Below, piece by piece: positions 9,035 through 19,376 of a stretch of 64,000 nucleotides of DNA; the stretch's first letter is position 1, and every line of letters begins with the position of its first letter. The position numbers were made by a program, and so were the translations under genes. The notes under the pieces are model-generated. The model did not search any database. It saw only the letters and a program-made list of their open reading frames with translations, and was not told the origin of the DNA. This DNA comes from Brachycybe producta (taxonomy: Eukaryota > Arthropoda > Diplopoda > Playtdesmida > Andrognathidae): contig JAUPFP010000003.1 of assembly GCA_036925085.1 (NCBI GenBank), positions 11,934,008-11,998,007 of the forward strand, given 5' to 3'.

Positions 9035-9505
9035 TCATCATTTAAATTTCGAGGTTCACAGGTTTCACTGTTATTCCATTTTGAGGTTGTTCCTTTTTGA
9101 TGTTGTTCCAGTGCCATCGTAAGGCACGGGCTAGCAGTGCTGTAGCCCAGGGCCCCTTAGTTTTAAAGGTCCCCGTCTCTTAACTTTAAAAAAATGAAAC
9201 ATTCAAAACGAAATTTTTTTTTGGAAATTTATAACCTATGACTTCTGAATCCTAAGTGGAGGGCATGTGTTGTGAAGTAGGTAGCGAATGTTTAAATGTA
9301 GCATATGTGGGTGCGCTCGTGGGCCCCCATTTTTCAGTTAGCCCAGTCCCCCAATACTTCTTAAGACGAAACTGTATTATTCAATTTCGGCGGTACTCAG
9401 GATCTGTGCAGCAGTCGATTTTATTCAGATTCGACCTTATTCATTTTCTTTGTCCTTCAGCGTCTCCATTTAAATAATGTTCGGCGGCAAACAAAGGGTA
9501 AGACA
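9035..9505. other. Intergenic, no gene recognised
   Basis: Mixed sequence with GGGCCCC-type words (9147, 9320). The frames here carry no recognisable domain. Nothing specific can be supported. Confidence 0.4.
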
Positions 9506-9509
9506 TACA

Positions 9510-10190
9510 AAAAAATCATTTACGAGATTCACTAAGATTCACACCAGACCGTATGTATGACGTTCCATTATACTATTTTATACGCGTTTACTGGAAGTTC
9601 AGAATAGACAGGAACTATTAAGATTTAATTAAATATATTTAAAAAGTAAAAAAAAAAGCTTGTACCGTACGAAATTTACTTTTGTGTGTTGTCTCATTTG
9701 GTTTAAATAGCTGTGTCGTCAAGGGAAAGAAAATAGGGGGTGAATCTTCTACGCTATAGCTAGCCGTTTTACTTTTATCCGCAATTCACTTGGAATAATC
9801 AGTAAAACGCGGATAAAAATTATAAAATTTCTTCTAATACATAGGTTCTGTTCTGAGTATGGGGTAATTTTTTGAGAATCTTTGTGAATCTCGTGTATGA
9901 TTTTCTTCTATGTCGTCCCCTTTGGCTGGCAGCCAAGGAATTCCAGTGCGCAGAGATTGGGGGTGAATCGCGTACGATATTTGCAAGTTATTTTAGTTTT
10001 TATCCGCGTTTTACTGGATTTTCAGATTTTAATTATATTCTGGAAATCCAGTAAAACACGTATAAAACAGTAATTTCAGTAAAATGACTTTCCATACTTA
10101 AAATCTGCTGTGAATTTTGGTGAATCTTTGTAAATCTTAGTGAAATTAGTGAATCTCGTATATGATTTTCTTCAAGGTAGGCCCCCTTGA
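9510..10190. repeat. Module D repeats (two tandem partial copies)
   Basis: Words typical of the inner module of family E recur here in both orientations: GTGAATCTCGTRTATGATTTTCTTC, GGGGGTGAATC, CGCGTTTTACTGGATTTTC and GGAAATCCAGTAAAACRCG (given as short pieces). Copies span about 9520-9850 and 9865-10190, the second ending at GGCCCCCTTG. Module D can therefore occur without family E around it. Confidence 0.65.
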
Positions 10191-10207
10191 AGGAATTTGT
10201 CGGCGGC

Positions 10208-10411
10208 ACAGGCAAGTGTACCTAGCACTAGCTTTTTGTTTGCTCCGCCCTTTTATGAGCGTCAAACCAAATATCAACCAATTACAAACTGAAATGGGCG
10301 GGTCATGCGACATCCGACAGATTCAGACTAAATATCAAACCAATAGAAAATTGATGACGCTCATAAAAGGGCGGAGCAAACGAAAAGCTCGTGCTGGCTA
10401 CACTTGCCTGT
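10208..10411. mobile_element. Family C palindromic MITE with exact 9-bp duplication
   Basis: Ends ACAGGCAAGTGTA and TACACTTGCCTGT, flanked by GTCGGCGGC at 10199-10207 and 10412-10420, an exact 9-bp target duplication. Nearly the whole 204-bp element is self-complementary, with GCTCCGCCCTTTTATGAGCG facing CGCTCATAAAAGGGCGGAGC. A 9-bp duplication points to the Mutator-like superfamily; no transposase is present. Confidence 0.9.
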
Positions 10412-10420
10412 GTCGGCGGC

Positions 10421-10923
10421 AGCGACGGGTTAAAACGAAATTGGCGGCGGCTTGAAATGTTGTTGGCGGCGGTTTCCATGTTAACTTCTGATTTCCGGTT
10501 TGTTTAATGCCTGCATTTTTTGGTGTTTGTAGAAATTGAATGTGATGTTTTTGTGTCTTTCACCGGTGATGAAGGTAGTTTTACAATTACAAATGACAGT
10601 TAAAAGGTTAAATACTAATCTGAATACATTTTAAACGGGATTTCTACGTTCTAAAAAGTGACATTTCAGCGGATTCATTGGTGTCATTCGTCCTTTTTTA
10701 TTAATGTTGTCAATCAGAAGAAGAGTCACACACAAAAAAAGTATTTGTCAAACGATTTCCTGTCATAATAATTGGTTCTTCTAAATGTTCATTAATTACA
10801 GCTTTAAAAGAGGAGGAGGCGGTGGAGGAGGAGGACATTCAATTGAATCGTCAATGTCGAGGTTAAAAGACTCGCGTAAACGGTTTGTTTCCATGTGAAT
10901 TGAGTTTGTAAATAAAGTAAATA
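10421..10923 (+). promoter_or_regulatory. Probable promoter and 5' UTR of the 10924 gene
   Basis: GGCGGCGGC clusters (10421-10475) stand out in an AT-rich setting. A candidate UTR intron runs from GATGAAG|GTAGTT (about 10576) to the acceptor-like TTCATTAATTACAG (about 10800), giving a second leader segment with GGAGGAGGCGGTGGAGG. No TATA box was identified. The splice sites are inferred by eye. Confidence 0.4.
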
Positions 10924-11181
10924 ATGGCTGCTGAATTAGATAGAGACGAAAATGTTCCTCCAGATTTAGAATCGGATTTGGTCGTGATTTCGGATTCGAA
11001 TCCTGATTTCAAGGAGATCAGCGATAACGACGATAAAGATGAAGTGATTCGTAAACAATCGATCGAAATCGAACTTCTGAAAACTCTTAACGCGAGGTTA
11101 ACTCAAGAGAATCTGGATCTAAAACAACATGTCAACAAACTTAGGTTCAATTTGGAGATGAGCGGCTCAGATTCAAAGTAA
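10924..11181 (+). CDS. Small acidic coiled-coil protein or first exon
   Basis: An 85-residue frame begins in a strong start context (AATAATGG). Residues 1-42 are acidic and include DLVVISDSNPD, a hydrophobic V-V-I core followed by acidic and serine residues as in SUMO-interacting motifs. Residues 43-78 (IRKQSIEIELLKTLNARLTQ and onward) show a leucine/isoleucine heptad pattern of a coiled coil. I do not recognise the family. The end is uncertain: TAA at 11179-11181 overlaps a usable donor (TCAAA|GTAAAT at 11178), so this could be a complete small protein or the first exon of a longer gene. GC content and codon use are clearly higher than in the flanking repeats, and the frame holds no repeat family, which supports a real gene. 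Confidence 0.6.
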   Translation: MAAELDRDENVPPDLESDLVVISDSNPDFKEISDNDDKDEVIRKQSIEIELLKTLNARLTQENLDLKQHVNKLRFNLEMSGSDSK

Positions 11182-11224
11182 ATTGAACAAAAAAAAATAC
11201 CTTTTTTTTTATTTGAATGTATTT

Positions 11225-11880
11225 TGATGAGGTATTCGTTCGATTAGAAACTGCTAGCCTCTATGCTTAAGGCCAGAGATTGCGCCGAATGCGCGCAAGA
11301 AAGCTAAAATGCTTTACAAGCGCCTGCGTAGAGGATAAATAGCTCCTAATCGAATAAATTTCCGATATTTCTTGTCAGATGTGATTGTTTAATTTGTTAC
11401 AAACTTGTGACATTTATTAAGTTATGGTATTTTCTCGATTAGGAGTCGCTAGCCTCCAAGGTAGGGCTTTGAAATTGTTATAAAGATGTCTAAGGCGCGA
11501 ATTAAGGTGGTAAAGTTTCTCGTGTAGAGGTTAAGCAGCTGTTATTAGAATATCTTTTAAGTTCGTCGAGTATTTTACGTGTTAGTTTATCAGCACGTTT
11601 TTAAACTCATCGGTGGTGGAAAGTCGATTAGGAGATGAAAGATGTCCTGGAAACTAAAGCCTATTTCTTTATGTTGTTATGAGTCCGGAATGTTGGTTGT
11701 GCGCCACATTCGATATATTTCTTTAGAAGAAATAGAATTTCTGGATGTGATTGAATTTCTGCATTTTTTAGAGAAAGCCGTAAAATTGTTATATATATGT
11801 AGGTTGCACCGAACGCACGAATTAAGGCGAAAAACTGTACGATCTCCTGCGTCGAGACTAAGCGGGTTGCTAATCTAAAC
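11225..11880. repeat. GATTAGNAGC...GCCTC repeat copies
   Basis: Three related units (about 11243-11360, 11437-11560, 11640-11880) carry CGATTAGGAGYNGCTAGCCTC or its inverse with GTAGAGG, GCGCGAATTAAGGCG-type words between. The first is an imperfect inverted repeat (CGATTAGAAACTGCTAGCCTC against GAGGATAAATAGCTCCTAATCG, both shown in part). Similar units lie at 49845-50440. Probably an old MITE family. Confidence 0.55.
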
Positions 11881-11924
11881 ATTACCCGTTGATAATTAAT
11901 GGAACTGTTGCAAAACTGTTGCAA

Positions 11925-12350
11925 AATGCAAATTTTTTATGCTTATTATTACGGGTTATAGTCATGGTTAGCTCATGATTTCGTAACAACTTTAGGGTGA
12001 AAGACCACTGTTTAAACATATTTAATGTATTTTTAAGGAAGACGGCGCTAGTAGTAAATCGGTAAGCTGGATTTCAATAAATGTAAAGTAAGAGAAATGT
12101 TTGGGTGTTGGCCATCCCAAGAGAGACTTTGGAAACACAATATTATTACATTCGTGTTAAATATTGTCCAAATGGACTGTTTTAAGCAAATGAAATTTCA
12201 TTACAGTACTTTAGATTATACCGAGTGCATTGAAAGCGCCTCGTTTTAGCTGCAAGGTGCTTGCCCAATATGCCCTGTTATTCAACACAGATTCGACAAA
12301 ACAAAATATAATTCGATTTCTGAAGCTAAACAAGGCATTGTGTGGTTTGC
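11925..12350. other. Intergenic, nothing recognised
   Basis: Mixed AT-rich DNA between the 11225 repeats and the hAT element. No frame above background, RNA gene or element end was found. Confidence 0.4.
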
Positions 12351-12358
12351 AATGCATT

Positions 12359-13367
12359 CAGGGTGGCTGTTTTTTTTTTAGTTTGAAGAAAGAAAAAAAA
12401 AATTAACCCTGTTTTTGGATTAAACCCGGTTTTTTTGGTTTAAACCATAAAAAAAATTTTTTTTATAAAATAAAATTACTGCACTGTCTGTAAGACACTG
12501 CCACACTGGGAAGTGTATATTTTTACATTTTGTATATTGTGCTGTGCATATTTTCATTTTTTATCCAAAGATCAAATACTAATATAATATTATTAATGTT
12601 AAAGTAATTAAACTAATAATTCCATTAAACGAAATCGTCTGAATAATGTGTGTGGGCAGCAGTGATTAACATAGACATAAAACCTTCTGTTGCAATCTGC
12701 AACCTCCACGACCTTTATGAGTCACAGTATTTACCTATGTAGTGATGCATAATGTGGGAATCAAGTCTAATTTTTGTTTGCATATTAAATACCAATAAAT
12801 TCAGTACAATTTACAAAAAAAAATTAGTTGTCTCTGGTTAAAACTAGGGATGAGCCATTCGAATCTGCGAATCTTAAAAAATCGAGATTCGAAAACTCGA
12901 ATTTTCGCGCTTTTTTCGTCTTTCGAATACTAACGTTAAAAAAACTGTCAACGCTTCTATTGGACGTTAATGGAGTTAAAAGTAATTTTACCAAAATCTT
13001 TACTTTGGTAAAATTAGTTTGAACTCCATCGACTCCAATAGAAGCATTGACTAACAAAAAAAAAACCGGCGATTGTTGCAATTTCGGTGGTACCCGGATC
13101 ACCAATATCAATCACCTTGTGGCGACCCTGAGTGCCAAACTGTTTTTTTATTGTTTTTTTATTAATAATAATTTAATATTTAATATTATTTCATTTATTT
13201 GTATCTTAATGAATAAAATAGGATTCCTATATGAAGGATTCAAGAGATTCGAAGGATTCGAGAACCTTTTAGGATTCGGATTCGTCCCACCTCTAGTTAA
13301 AACCAAAGGTTTATTTTAAAAAAAACCAAGTGGTTTTAACCACAATGGTTAAAACCACGCCACCCTG
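12359..13367. mobile_element. Non-autonomous hAT element hosting a second hAT
   Basis: Ends CAGGGTGGC and GCCACCCTG, flanked by AATGCATT (12351-12358) and AATCCATT (13368-13375), an 8-bp duplication with one difference. Subterminal GGTTTAAACC and GGTTTTAACC words are typical of such elements. The 451-bp element at 12845-13295 is nested inside, so the original length was about 550 bp. Confidence 0.85.
12845..13295. mobile_element. Nested hAT MITE with exact 8-bp duplication
   Basis: Ends TAGGGATGAGCCATTCG and GATTCGTCCCACCTCTA, flanked on both sides by GTTAAAAC (12837-12844 and 13296-13303). The interior has GATTCGAA words and a 30-bp inverted repeat around CTTCTATTGGACG. A second, less complete copy lies at 20348-20720. 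Confidence 0.9.
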
Positions 13368-13375
13368 AATCCATT

Positions 13376-14060
13376 GTTGGAGTGAACAGAACACAATGGA
13401 ATGCTAGGTTAATTTACAAATGCTCAGATGTAGGCCTAAGCATGAAAAGCCAAAGAAACTTTCGCTTATTCAGCTGAACAGTTTTTTTTATGAGGAAAGA
13501 CAGCGCAGCAGCGCTTTAAAAGTAGTACAAAACAAATGGCGTTCTCGAATGCACCCAGGTAGTTTCTGTTGGTATATGACACAAACGACCTTCCATTCGA
13601 ACATCGCTGGTAAAGCGATCGTTATATTGCCCGATCCACACTAAGCTGACAAAACACAAACAAAGCAGGAACTCCAACCCTGGTTGTTGTTTTTTTAAGA
13701 TTCACCCTGTAATGTTATGTCGTGCAAGTGAAAACAAAAACACTCCGAGAATCGTCACGACAAATGAACCAAAAAAAAACACATTACCAGTTTGACCATG
13801 TTTTATTAATATGTCACAACGACAGGTCATTCAGTTCACTAAAAAACCTGTTTAGAGGCTAGAATTCAATGGCTATACAGGTAGAAACTAACAATTGGAA
13901 CACGTCTTATACAGAGTTATGCAATTAACCTTGGTTGGAGACTGAAATTCTAGTCAGTAAAAGCATAGTTGTAGATTCTAGACTGCAGCTAGAGTATCAT
14001 CTAGCTTCTAACCAGGTTGATTGACGGAAAAACACATTTTTTCTGGTTATGTTAACTTTC
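13376..14060. other. Intergenic with a weak dispersed repeat
   Basis: Positions 13840-14040 share words (AACCTGNTTAGAGGCTA, TCTAACCNGGTTG, AAAAACACATTTTTCTGGTT) with 20222-20338, marking an old dispersed repeat of about 200 bp. The remainder shows nothing recognisable. Confidence 0.45.
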
Positions 14061-14064
14061 TTAA

Positions 14065-14620
14065 GAGCCTAGATCCACGTCCATCTTGTTGTTTTGAGCA
14101 GACGACAACGAGACAAATGAGTGTTCTTATATCGTGTTACTAAAACTGAAAGAAATCGCCTCACAATCGCTCAATTAAAATACAGTAAAGTGCAAAATGC
14201 AATAAAAAGTATTGTTCTTCATGTGCTCGATTTATATAATTTTTGAAAATTTCCTTCTATTTTGAAACAACGTTCAAAGTCGTTCGTTTTTAACCCCATG
14301 TTAAATCCCATTGTCCCCAAAACTGTCCCACAAACATTTGAAAAACTCTCGTTAAAAACGATTTAGAACAATAACAAAATAATTAGCACATACTTTCATG
14401 TATTGGCTTCACGATATTTCCTTTTTATAAATTTTGAAAAGGTTCTTCTATTTTTTAATAACGTTTAAAATCGTACGTTTTTTAACTCCATGTTAAGTTC
14501 CATAGGACTAAAACACCGTCCAACAAAAGTTAAGAGAACTCTGATTAAAAATGATTTAGAGCAATCAGAAAAATTAGCACGTACTTACATGTGTTTATTG
14601 CCTTCGGGATTATTCCTTTT
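14065..14620 (+). mobile_element. Family F element, truncated by family G
   Basis: TTAA (14061-14064) then GAGCCTAGATCCACG starts the copy, which runs through two AATTAGCAC-type modules and breaks at about 14620 where family G sequence begins. The right TIR is missing. Confidence 0.75.
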
Positions 14621-14624
14621 TCTA

Positions 14625-15865
14625 AATATTAAGTTTTCAAAGTGCAATGTGCACCTTAAATATATGTTTGCCTAGTGATAGAATGACAAAAAATTGGTAA
14701 GTGCGGTTGTATTTAAAAAAAAATATTTCAAAATCGCGAATTTCTAACTCTTATGTTAAACTCCTTTTTTGGGCGTACTCGCCCAAAAAAGAAAAAACAT
14801 CCATTAAAATGCTCGTAAAAATAATTTTAAAAAACCAGAAAAAAGTCAGCACGTGCGCTCAATGTGTTGGCTTCCTTGTGGTTTAATTGTGTTTTTTAAA
14901 TTATTTTTTATGCATCTTTACGAGTATTTTTGGATGTTTTTTGTTTTTTTTTTTATTTTTATTTTACATAAGTTAGAAATTCGCGATTTTGAAATAGTTT
15001 TTAAAAATAGAACCACACTTACCAATTTTTTGTCATTGTATCACTCGATCAGCATATATTAAGGTGCACATTGCACTTTGAAAACTTAATATTGGACAAC
15101 TTTAATTATGAAAAATAATATTGTTGTAAATTAAAAAAACGTGTTCGTTTTTTATTAAAACGTGTTTAAAAAAAACTGTGAAGAAAAAATTAAAAAAAAA
15201 CGGCGGGAAAAGAAAAACCCAAGAAAGAAAGAAAATTGATCCGTTTTAAGTAGGCTACCTGTCCCCGAGATTACTGCATGATTCAGTTAGAAATGTAAAT
15301 TAAAGTGTTCGTTTTTTGAAAGAAATCATGTTTTATTTAAAAAAAAAACTGGGGGGAGGGGGGAAGGAAATGCAAAAAAAAAGCCTTTCTTTAGAGAAAA
15401 TATTGGTGGTGAATCCTTATTCCTGATTGTTTCAGTTCTACGATAGGGAAAAATACGAAGTTTACAGTAGCAGTGAAATGCAAATTAATGAATTAAAAAT
15501 AAAAATGACTTAATTCACGAATCTGACATAATTTAAATTACCTTCACTATATGATAGTAAATCTGAAAAACATTTTTTAAATTTTATTTTTAAAAAAATG
15601 TTTGACACTTAATAAACTTTGATAACATAATAGTAAAAAAACAAGTTCATTTTCAACACTAGTAGGGTTGGGAAATTGAAAATATGAAACATAAAAAAAC
15701 GGTTTTTTTTAAAACCGTTTTTTAAAGCAGTACATAAACATACTGCTGCGACTGTGTATTTTAAAAATTAACATTTTTTCTTTAACATTGGGTCTATAGG
15801 CTCAATAGAAAAACGATGCTAGCACTCTGCGGAGATTTTTCGAAGTAATTTTATGCTGTAGCTTC
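14625..15865. mobile_element. Family G foldback element (expanded or composite)
   Basis: Left-arm words (AATATTAAGTTTTCAAAGTGC, shown in part, AAAATTGGTAAGTGCGG, GCGAATTTCTAACTC) and right-arm words (GAAATTCGCGATTTTGAAATAG, CCAATTTTTTGTCATT, CGGAGATTTTTCGAAGTAAT) are arranged head to head. Extra AT-rich DNA at about 15110-15720 separates the right arm from its terminus GCTGTAGCTTCTTAG, so this copy is rearranged or holds a further insertion. The left terminus is missing. Confidence 0.7.
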
Positions 15866-15889
15866 TTAGGGGATTTTTATTTTTTAAAT

Positions 15890-16287
15890 GATGGAGTTAC
15901 CCTTCCAGTTTCTAAAACACATTCTGGTTTTTCTTAATTTTGCATCTGAGAGATAGAATTTTCCGAGTTCGAAAATGAGCTGTTCATAAACCAGCTGTTA
16001 AAGTTGTTTTTAAATTTTTGAAAAGTGACAAATGAATAGTGATAAAAGCAGCCTGTTTCTGAACAGAAGCAACTATTTTTGTTTTCAAATTCGCTTTTAT
16101 CAGTTTTTAAAAAAAAATATATCTTTGATGTGATGATAAACAGACACAACAATATATTACTTTAAATAATAGAAAGGCGTTTTTGTCTAATTCTGTTGAC
16201 TTTTAGACCCCCCTCCCCCCTTTACGCTGATAGTAACTGATAGTAATAATAAGTTACTTTTCATACAGTAACTGACTCATATCCTTT
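15890..16287 (+). repeat. Family H fragment and AT-rich spacer
   Basis: TACCCTTCCAGTTTCTAAAACACATT followed by TTCTTAATTTTGCATCTGAGAGA (given in short pieces) matches family H. After it comes spacer with a short poly-C tract near 16210. No gene. Confidence 0.6.
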
Positions 16288-16291
16288 TTAA

Positions 16292-17195
16292 GAGCCCAGA
16301 TACACGTCGTCCATTTTGTTGTTTTGAGCATACGACAATGAGACAAATGAGTGTTAATTATATGGTGTTACTAAAACTGCAAGAAATCGTCTCACAATCG
16401 CTCAATTAAAATACAATAAGGCGCAAAATGCGATAAAAAGTATTGTTCTTTACGTGCTCGATTTATATAATTTTTGAAAAGGTCCTTGTATTTTTAAAAA
16501 CGTTTAAAATCGTACGTTTTTTAACTCCACGTTAAATCCCATAGGATCAGAAAACCGTCGCACAAACATCTGAAGAACTTTTGTTAAAAACGACTTAGAA
16601 CAATAATACAATAATTAGCACATACTGTCATGCATTGGCTTCACGATGTTTCCTTTTTATAAATTTTGAAAAGGTCCTTATATTTTTTTTTAATAACATT
16701 TAAAATCTTACATTTTTTAACTCCATGTTAAGTTCCATAGGAGCAAAACACCGTCCCACAAACGTTAGAAGCACTCTCATTAAGATGATTTAGAACAACC
16801 AAAAAATTAGCACGTACTTACACGTGTTTGTTGTTTTCACGACGATTCTTTTTTCGAAATTCTGAAAGATCCCTTCTATTTTTAAACAAGGTTCAAAATC
16901 GATCGTTTTTTTTAACTCCATGTTGTCAAATAGGACCAAAAAACCATCACCCAAACATTTGAAGAACTCCCATTAAAACTACTTAGAGCAATCACATAAA
17001 AGTTAGCACGTGCATTAATCTATTGGCTTCACGATGTTTCCTTTTTATAAGGTTAGCACGTAAAATTATGTTTCTGTTAATTATTAAGTGACTTCAAACC
17101 TGGTGAAAAAACTGTAAAAAAAATTTATTAAATCAAAAACGATCGCAGCGCCTATTTTGAGGAGAAATTTTGAATTAAACGCTGTATCTATGCTC
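16292..17195 (+). mobile_element. Family F element, complete (904 bp)
   Basis: Flanked by TTAA at 16288-16291 and 17196-17199; ends GAGCCCAGATACACG and GCTGTATCTATGCTC. The interior has repeated modules (GTGCTCGATTTATATAATTT, AAAATCGTACGTTTTTTAAC, ATTAGCACATACTGTCATG). Copies differ in the number of such modules (671 bp at 40096). TTAA duplications are used by piggyBac and Kolobok transposases; which one mobilised this family is not shown. Confidence 0.85.
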
Positions 17196-17199
17196 TTAA

Positions 17200-17515
17200 G
17201 TGTTTTTTCATGTTGATATCTTTCGAAATAAACTCTTCATTGACAAAATGTTTAAAAATATCGTTTGCTTAAAATTGGACCTTTTCAAGCTACCATAAAC
17301 AAAGCTTATTTTTAAAGATATCCAATAGGAAAATATCCTTGAGTAATCGTTCAACCCTTCTAGTTTCTAAAACACATTCAAGTTCCTCTTCATTTTGCAC
17401 CTGAAGTGTGCAAAGTGAAGCAGACCAGATTTTTCAAATTTTCGTTTTATGCAAACCTTTTTTTGATTTATTTTTTATTATACCCTTTTCAGTCACTCTT
17501 CTAGTTTCTAAAACA
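17200..17515. repeat. Family H foldback copy
   Basis: TTTTCATGTTGATATCTTTCGAAATAAACT and the inverted AAAGATATC words with TTCTAGTTTCTAAAACAC form the imperfect palindrome typical of family H, ending with TGCACCTGAAGTGTG. Confidence 0.6.
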
Positions 17516-17524
17516 CTTTCAATC

Positions 17525-17707
17525 ACAGGCATCTGTAGACAGCTTCAAAAGATTTTTTGGCTCCGCCGTTTTATGAGCGTCAGACCAATTAGAAATAAAA
17601 AGGGCAGGGCATGTGACATCAGACCCAGTAACAAACCAATTGGAAATTGATGATGCTCATAAAAGGGCGGGGCCAAAGGAATTGTGAACCTGTCTGCAGA
17701 TCCCTGT
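17525..17707. mobile_element. Family C palindromic MITE
   Basis: Ends ACAGGCATCTGTAGACAG and CTGTCTGCAGATCCCTGT. Flanks CTTTCAATC (17516-17524) and CTGTCAATC (17708-17716) agree at 8 of 9 positions, supporting a 9-bp target duplication. The core has GGCTCCGCC..TTTTATGAGCGTC and its inverse. Confidence 0.85.
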
Positions 17708-17716
17708 CTGTCAATC

Positions 17717-18335
17717 TCGTTTTGCCCCAGTGTGGTCCAACACTTTAAATCCAACTTTCCTCCCCACCTCCACTAGCGTGGGTGTGAAGGGCGGAAGTAG
17801 AGTCTTGAAAGCAGTATCCTGTCCTGTCAAATAATTCTTTTATCTGAATTCAATTTCAAAGTGTATTTTACTAAGGAGAGCAGGAGGAGAGGGGAAACAT
17901 AATTTAATCATTTTTAGTTAGAAAATATTCATAAACTGAATTAATTACTTAAAACAGCCTGAGGATGGCGCTAGTGAAAGGGAGTGTGGCAACAAAAAAA
18001 AGGAATACAGTAACTCCCAGCAACATAGAGAGAATATTTCACAGGCGTTTTGATCTGCACATAAGCCACATACTATTCGTTTGCCCCGCCCTTTTATGAG
18101 TGTCTAACTAAATATCAACCATTTAGAAATCCCCTTGATCCAAAGACTGCTGATAAATTAGCTGAAGAAATGGTCCCACTTCCCTAGCTAATTTTATAAG
18201 AACTACTGCATGAATTCCATCTGGCCCCATACTTTTATTTTTATTAAGGGTCAAAAGAGTGGCAGTAGCCACTACTACAGTGGCACCATCTGGAGGAACA
18301 AAAAATTAAATATCTATAAAGCGCACTTAAATTAG
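17717..18335. other. Intergenic with half of a family C MITE
   Basis: Positions 18038-18130 (TTCACAGGC, TTTGCCCCGCCCTTTTATGAG, AAATATCAACC) are the left half of a family C MITE lacking its partner arm. The rest shows no gene or element. Confidence 0.5.
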
Positions 18336-18340
18336 AAATA

Positions 18341-18485
18341 CAGTAAAACTTATTTATGACGCCTTCCCGGTTATAGCGCTCATATTTTCTCTGCTGCATT
18401 TCTTCTATGAGTAGGCATATTTATGAGTATTTCCAGTAATAGCGTTTTCCCAGTTATAACGCGCTTATCTCGTGTTCCTAAGAGA
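18341..18485 (+). mobile_element. Pogo/Tigger-like MITE end
   Basis: TA followed by CAGTAAAACTTATTTATGACG and repeated GTTATAGCGC/GTTATAACGCGC words resembles pogo-group termini. The right end was not found. Confidence 0.45.
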
Positions 18486-19040
18486 AGCGTGTAACAGTGT
18501 AGAGCACCTGTTACGTGACTCGAGTCTAGATCCTCTTTAGTTTGGGGCAGATACTGCCTTACGCTGAGTGTGAGTTATGCTTGATTCCTAATGGTGCGGA
18601 GGTCGTTCTCTTTGGTATTTCCTGTGGATGCAATTGTAGAGAAGAAAATCAATGAAGACAGGCGAGACGAATGCAGACTGTCGAGTTACGTATTTAATGT
18701 ACACAATCGTTTAAGTTTCATCAAACAGAGTAGAGTTACGACTGTGGTGTTGCTTAGCCACCGGACCATTGAATGAGTTATTTCATAGTTAAGGTATCAG
18801 AGAATGGACCCCAAATTAATCGAGACACGAACCTTTATACCTAGGGCCTGTATGCACCTAGACAAGTGCACCCAAGCTCAAGGGACCATGCCTTGATAGA
18901 TATCCATCTGCCGATACCGGAACCAGGATGTGACTTATGCTTTTGGGGTCTTAAAGGATAACGAAAGGTCGGAAATGCGGCACTTGGGATACAAGGGACC
19001 CCAAAGAAATAAACACACAAGGGTATTTTTCTGAAATGGT
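18486..19040. other. Intergenic 3' of the Myb/SANT gene
   Basis: Less AT-rich than its surroundings. Frames of 61 and 71 residues occur here but show no recognisable motif. Part of it may be 3' UTR or downstream exon of an unrecognised gene; nothing firmer can be said. Confidence 0.35.
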
Positions 19041-19044
19041 ATAT

Positions 19045-19050
19045 TTTATT
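19045..19050 (-). terminator. Polyadenylation signal of the Myb/SANT gene
   Basis: AATAAA on the minus strand, 58 bp past the TGA stop at 19108-19110. Confidence 0.6.
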
Positions 19051-19107
19051 TGTCATCTGTTTCTGGCAGTAATCGGTATCATTTAAGCCCGTTTCGGGTG
19101 AAATGAA

Positions 19108-19376
19108 TCAATAACAGATTTTATTGTTCATCTCGTTAAGTTTTGCTCGCATTAGCTGCACTTCGAGTTCCGCCTTTTCGATCTGGAGATCTATTTGCCG
19201 TAGTTGCTTCTTTCGTTGTTCGACTTCGAGTTGATGTAGTTCTTGAAAACGAGCTTCCGAAGCTCGAAACTTATTTATTTCGATCTTCATTATGATGTTG
19301 TTCATTTTGACCTTACTGTTGCATAACTGGTCTTTGTAAGCGAGATTGGTTTTAAGTCTTTTTCCAGCTGGAGCAT
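19108..19376 (-). CDS. Exon 4: C-terminal coiled coil
   Basis: A strong acceptor (TTTCTTCTATAATTTCAG|ATGC) opens 269 nt encoding NAPAGKRLKTNLAYKDQLCN through to MNNKICY and a TGA stop. Only 30 nt of intron separates it from exon 3, shorter than most animal introns, so exons 3 and 4 may instead need a slightly different junction. Confidence 0.7.
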
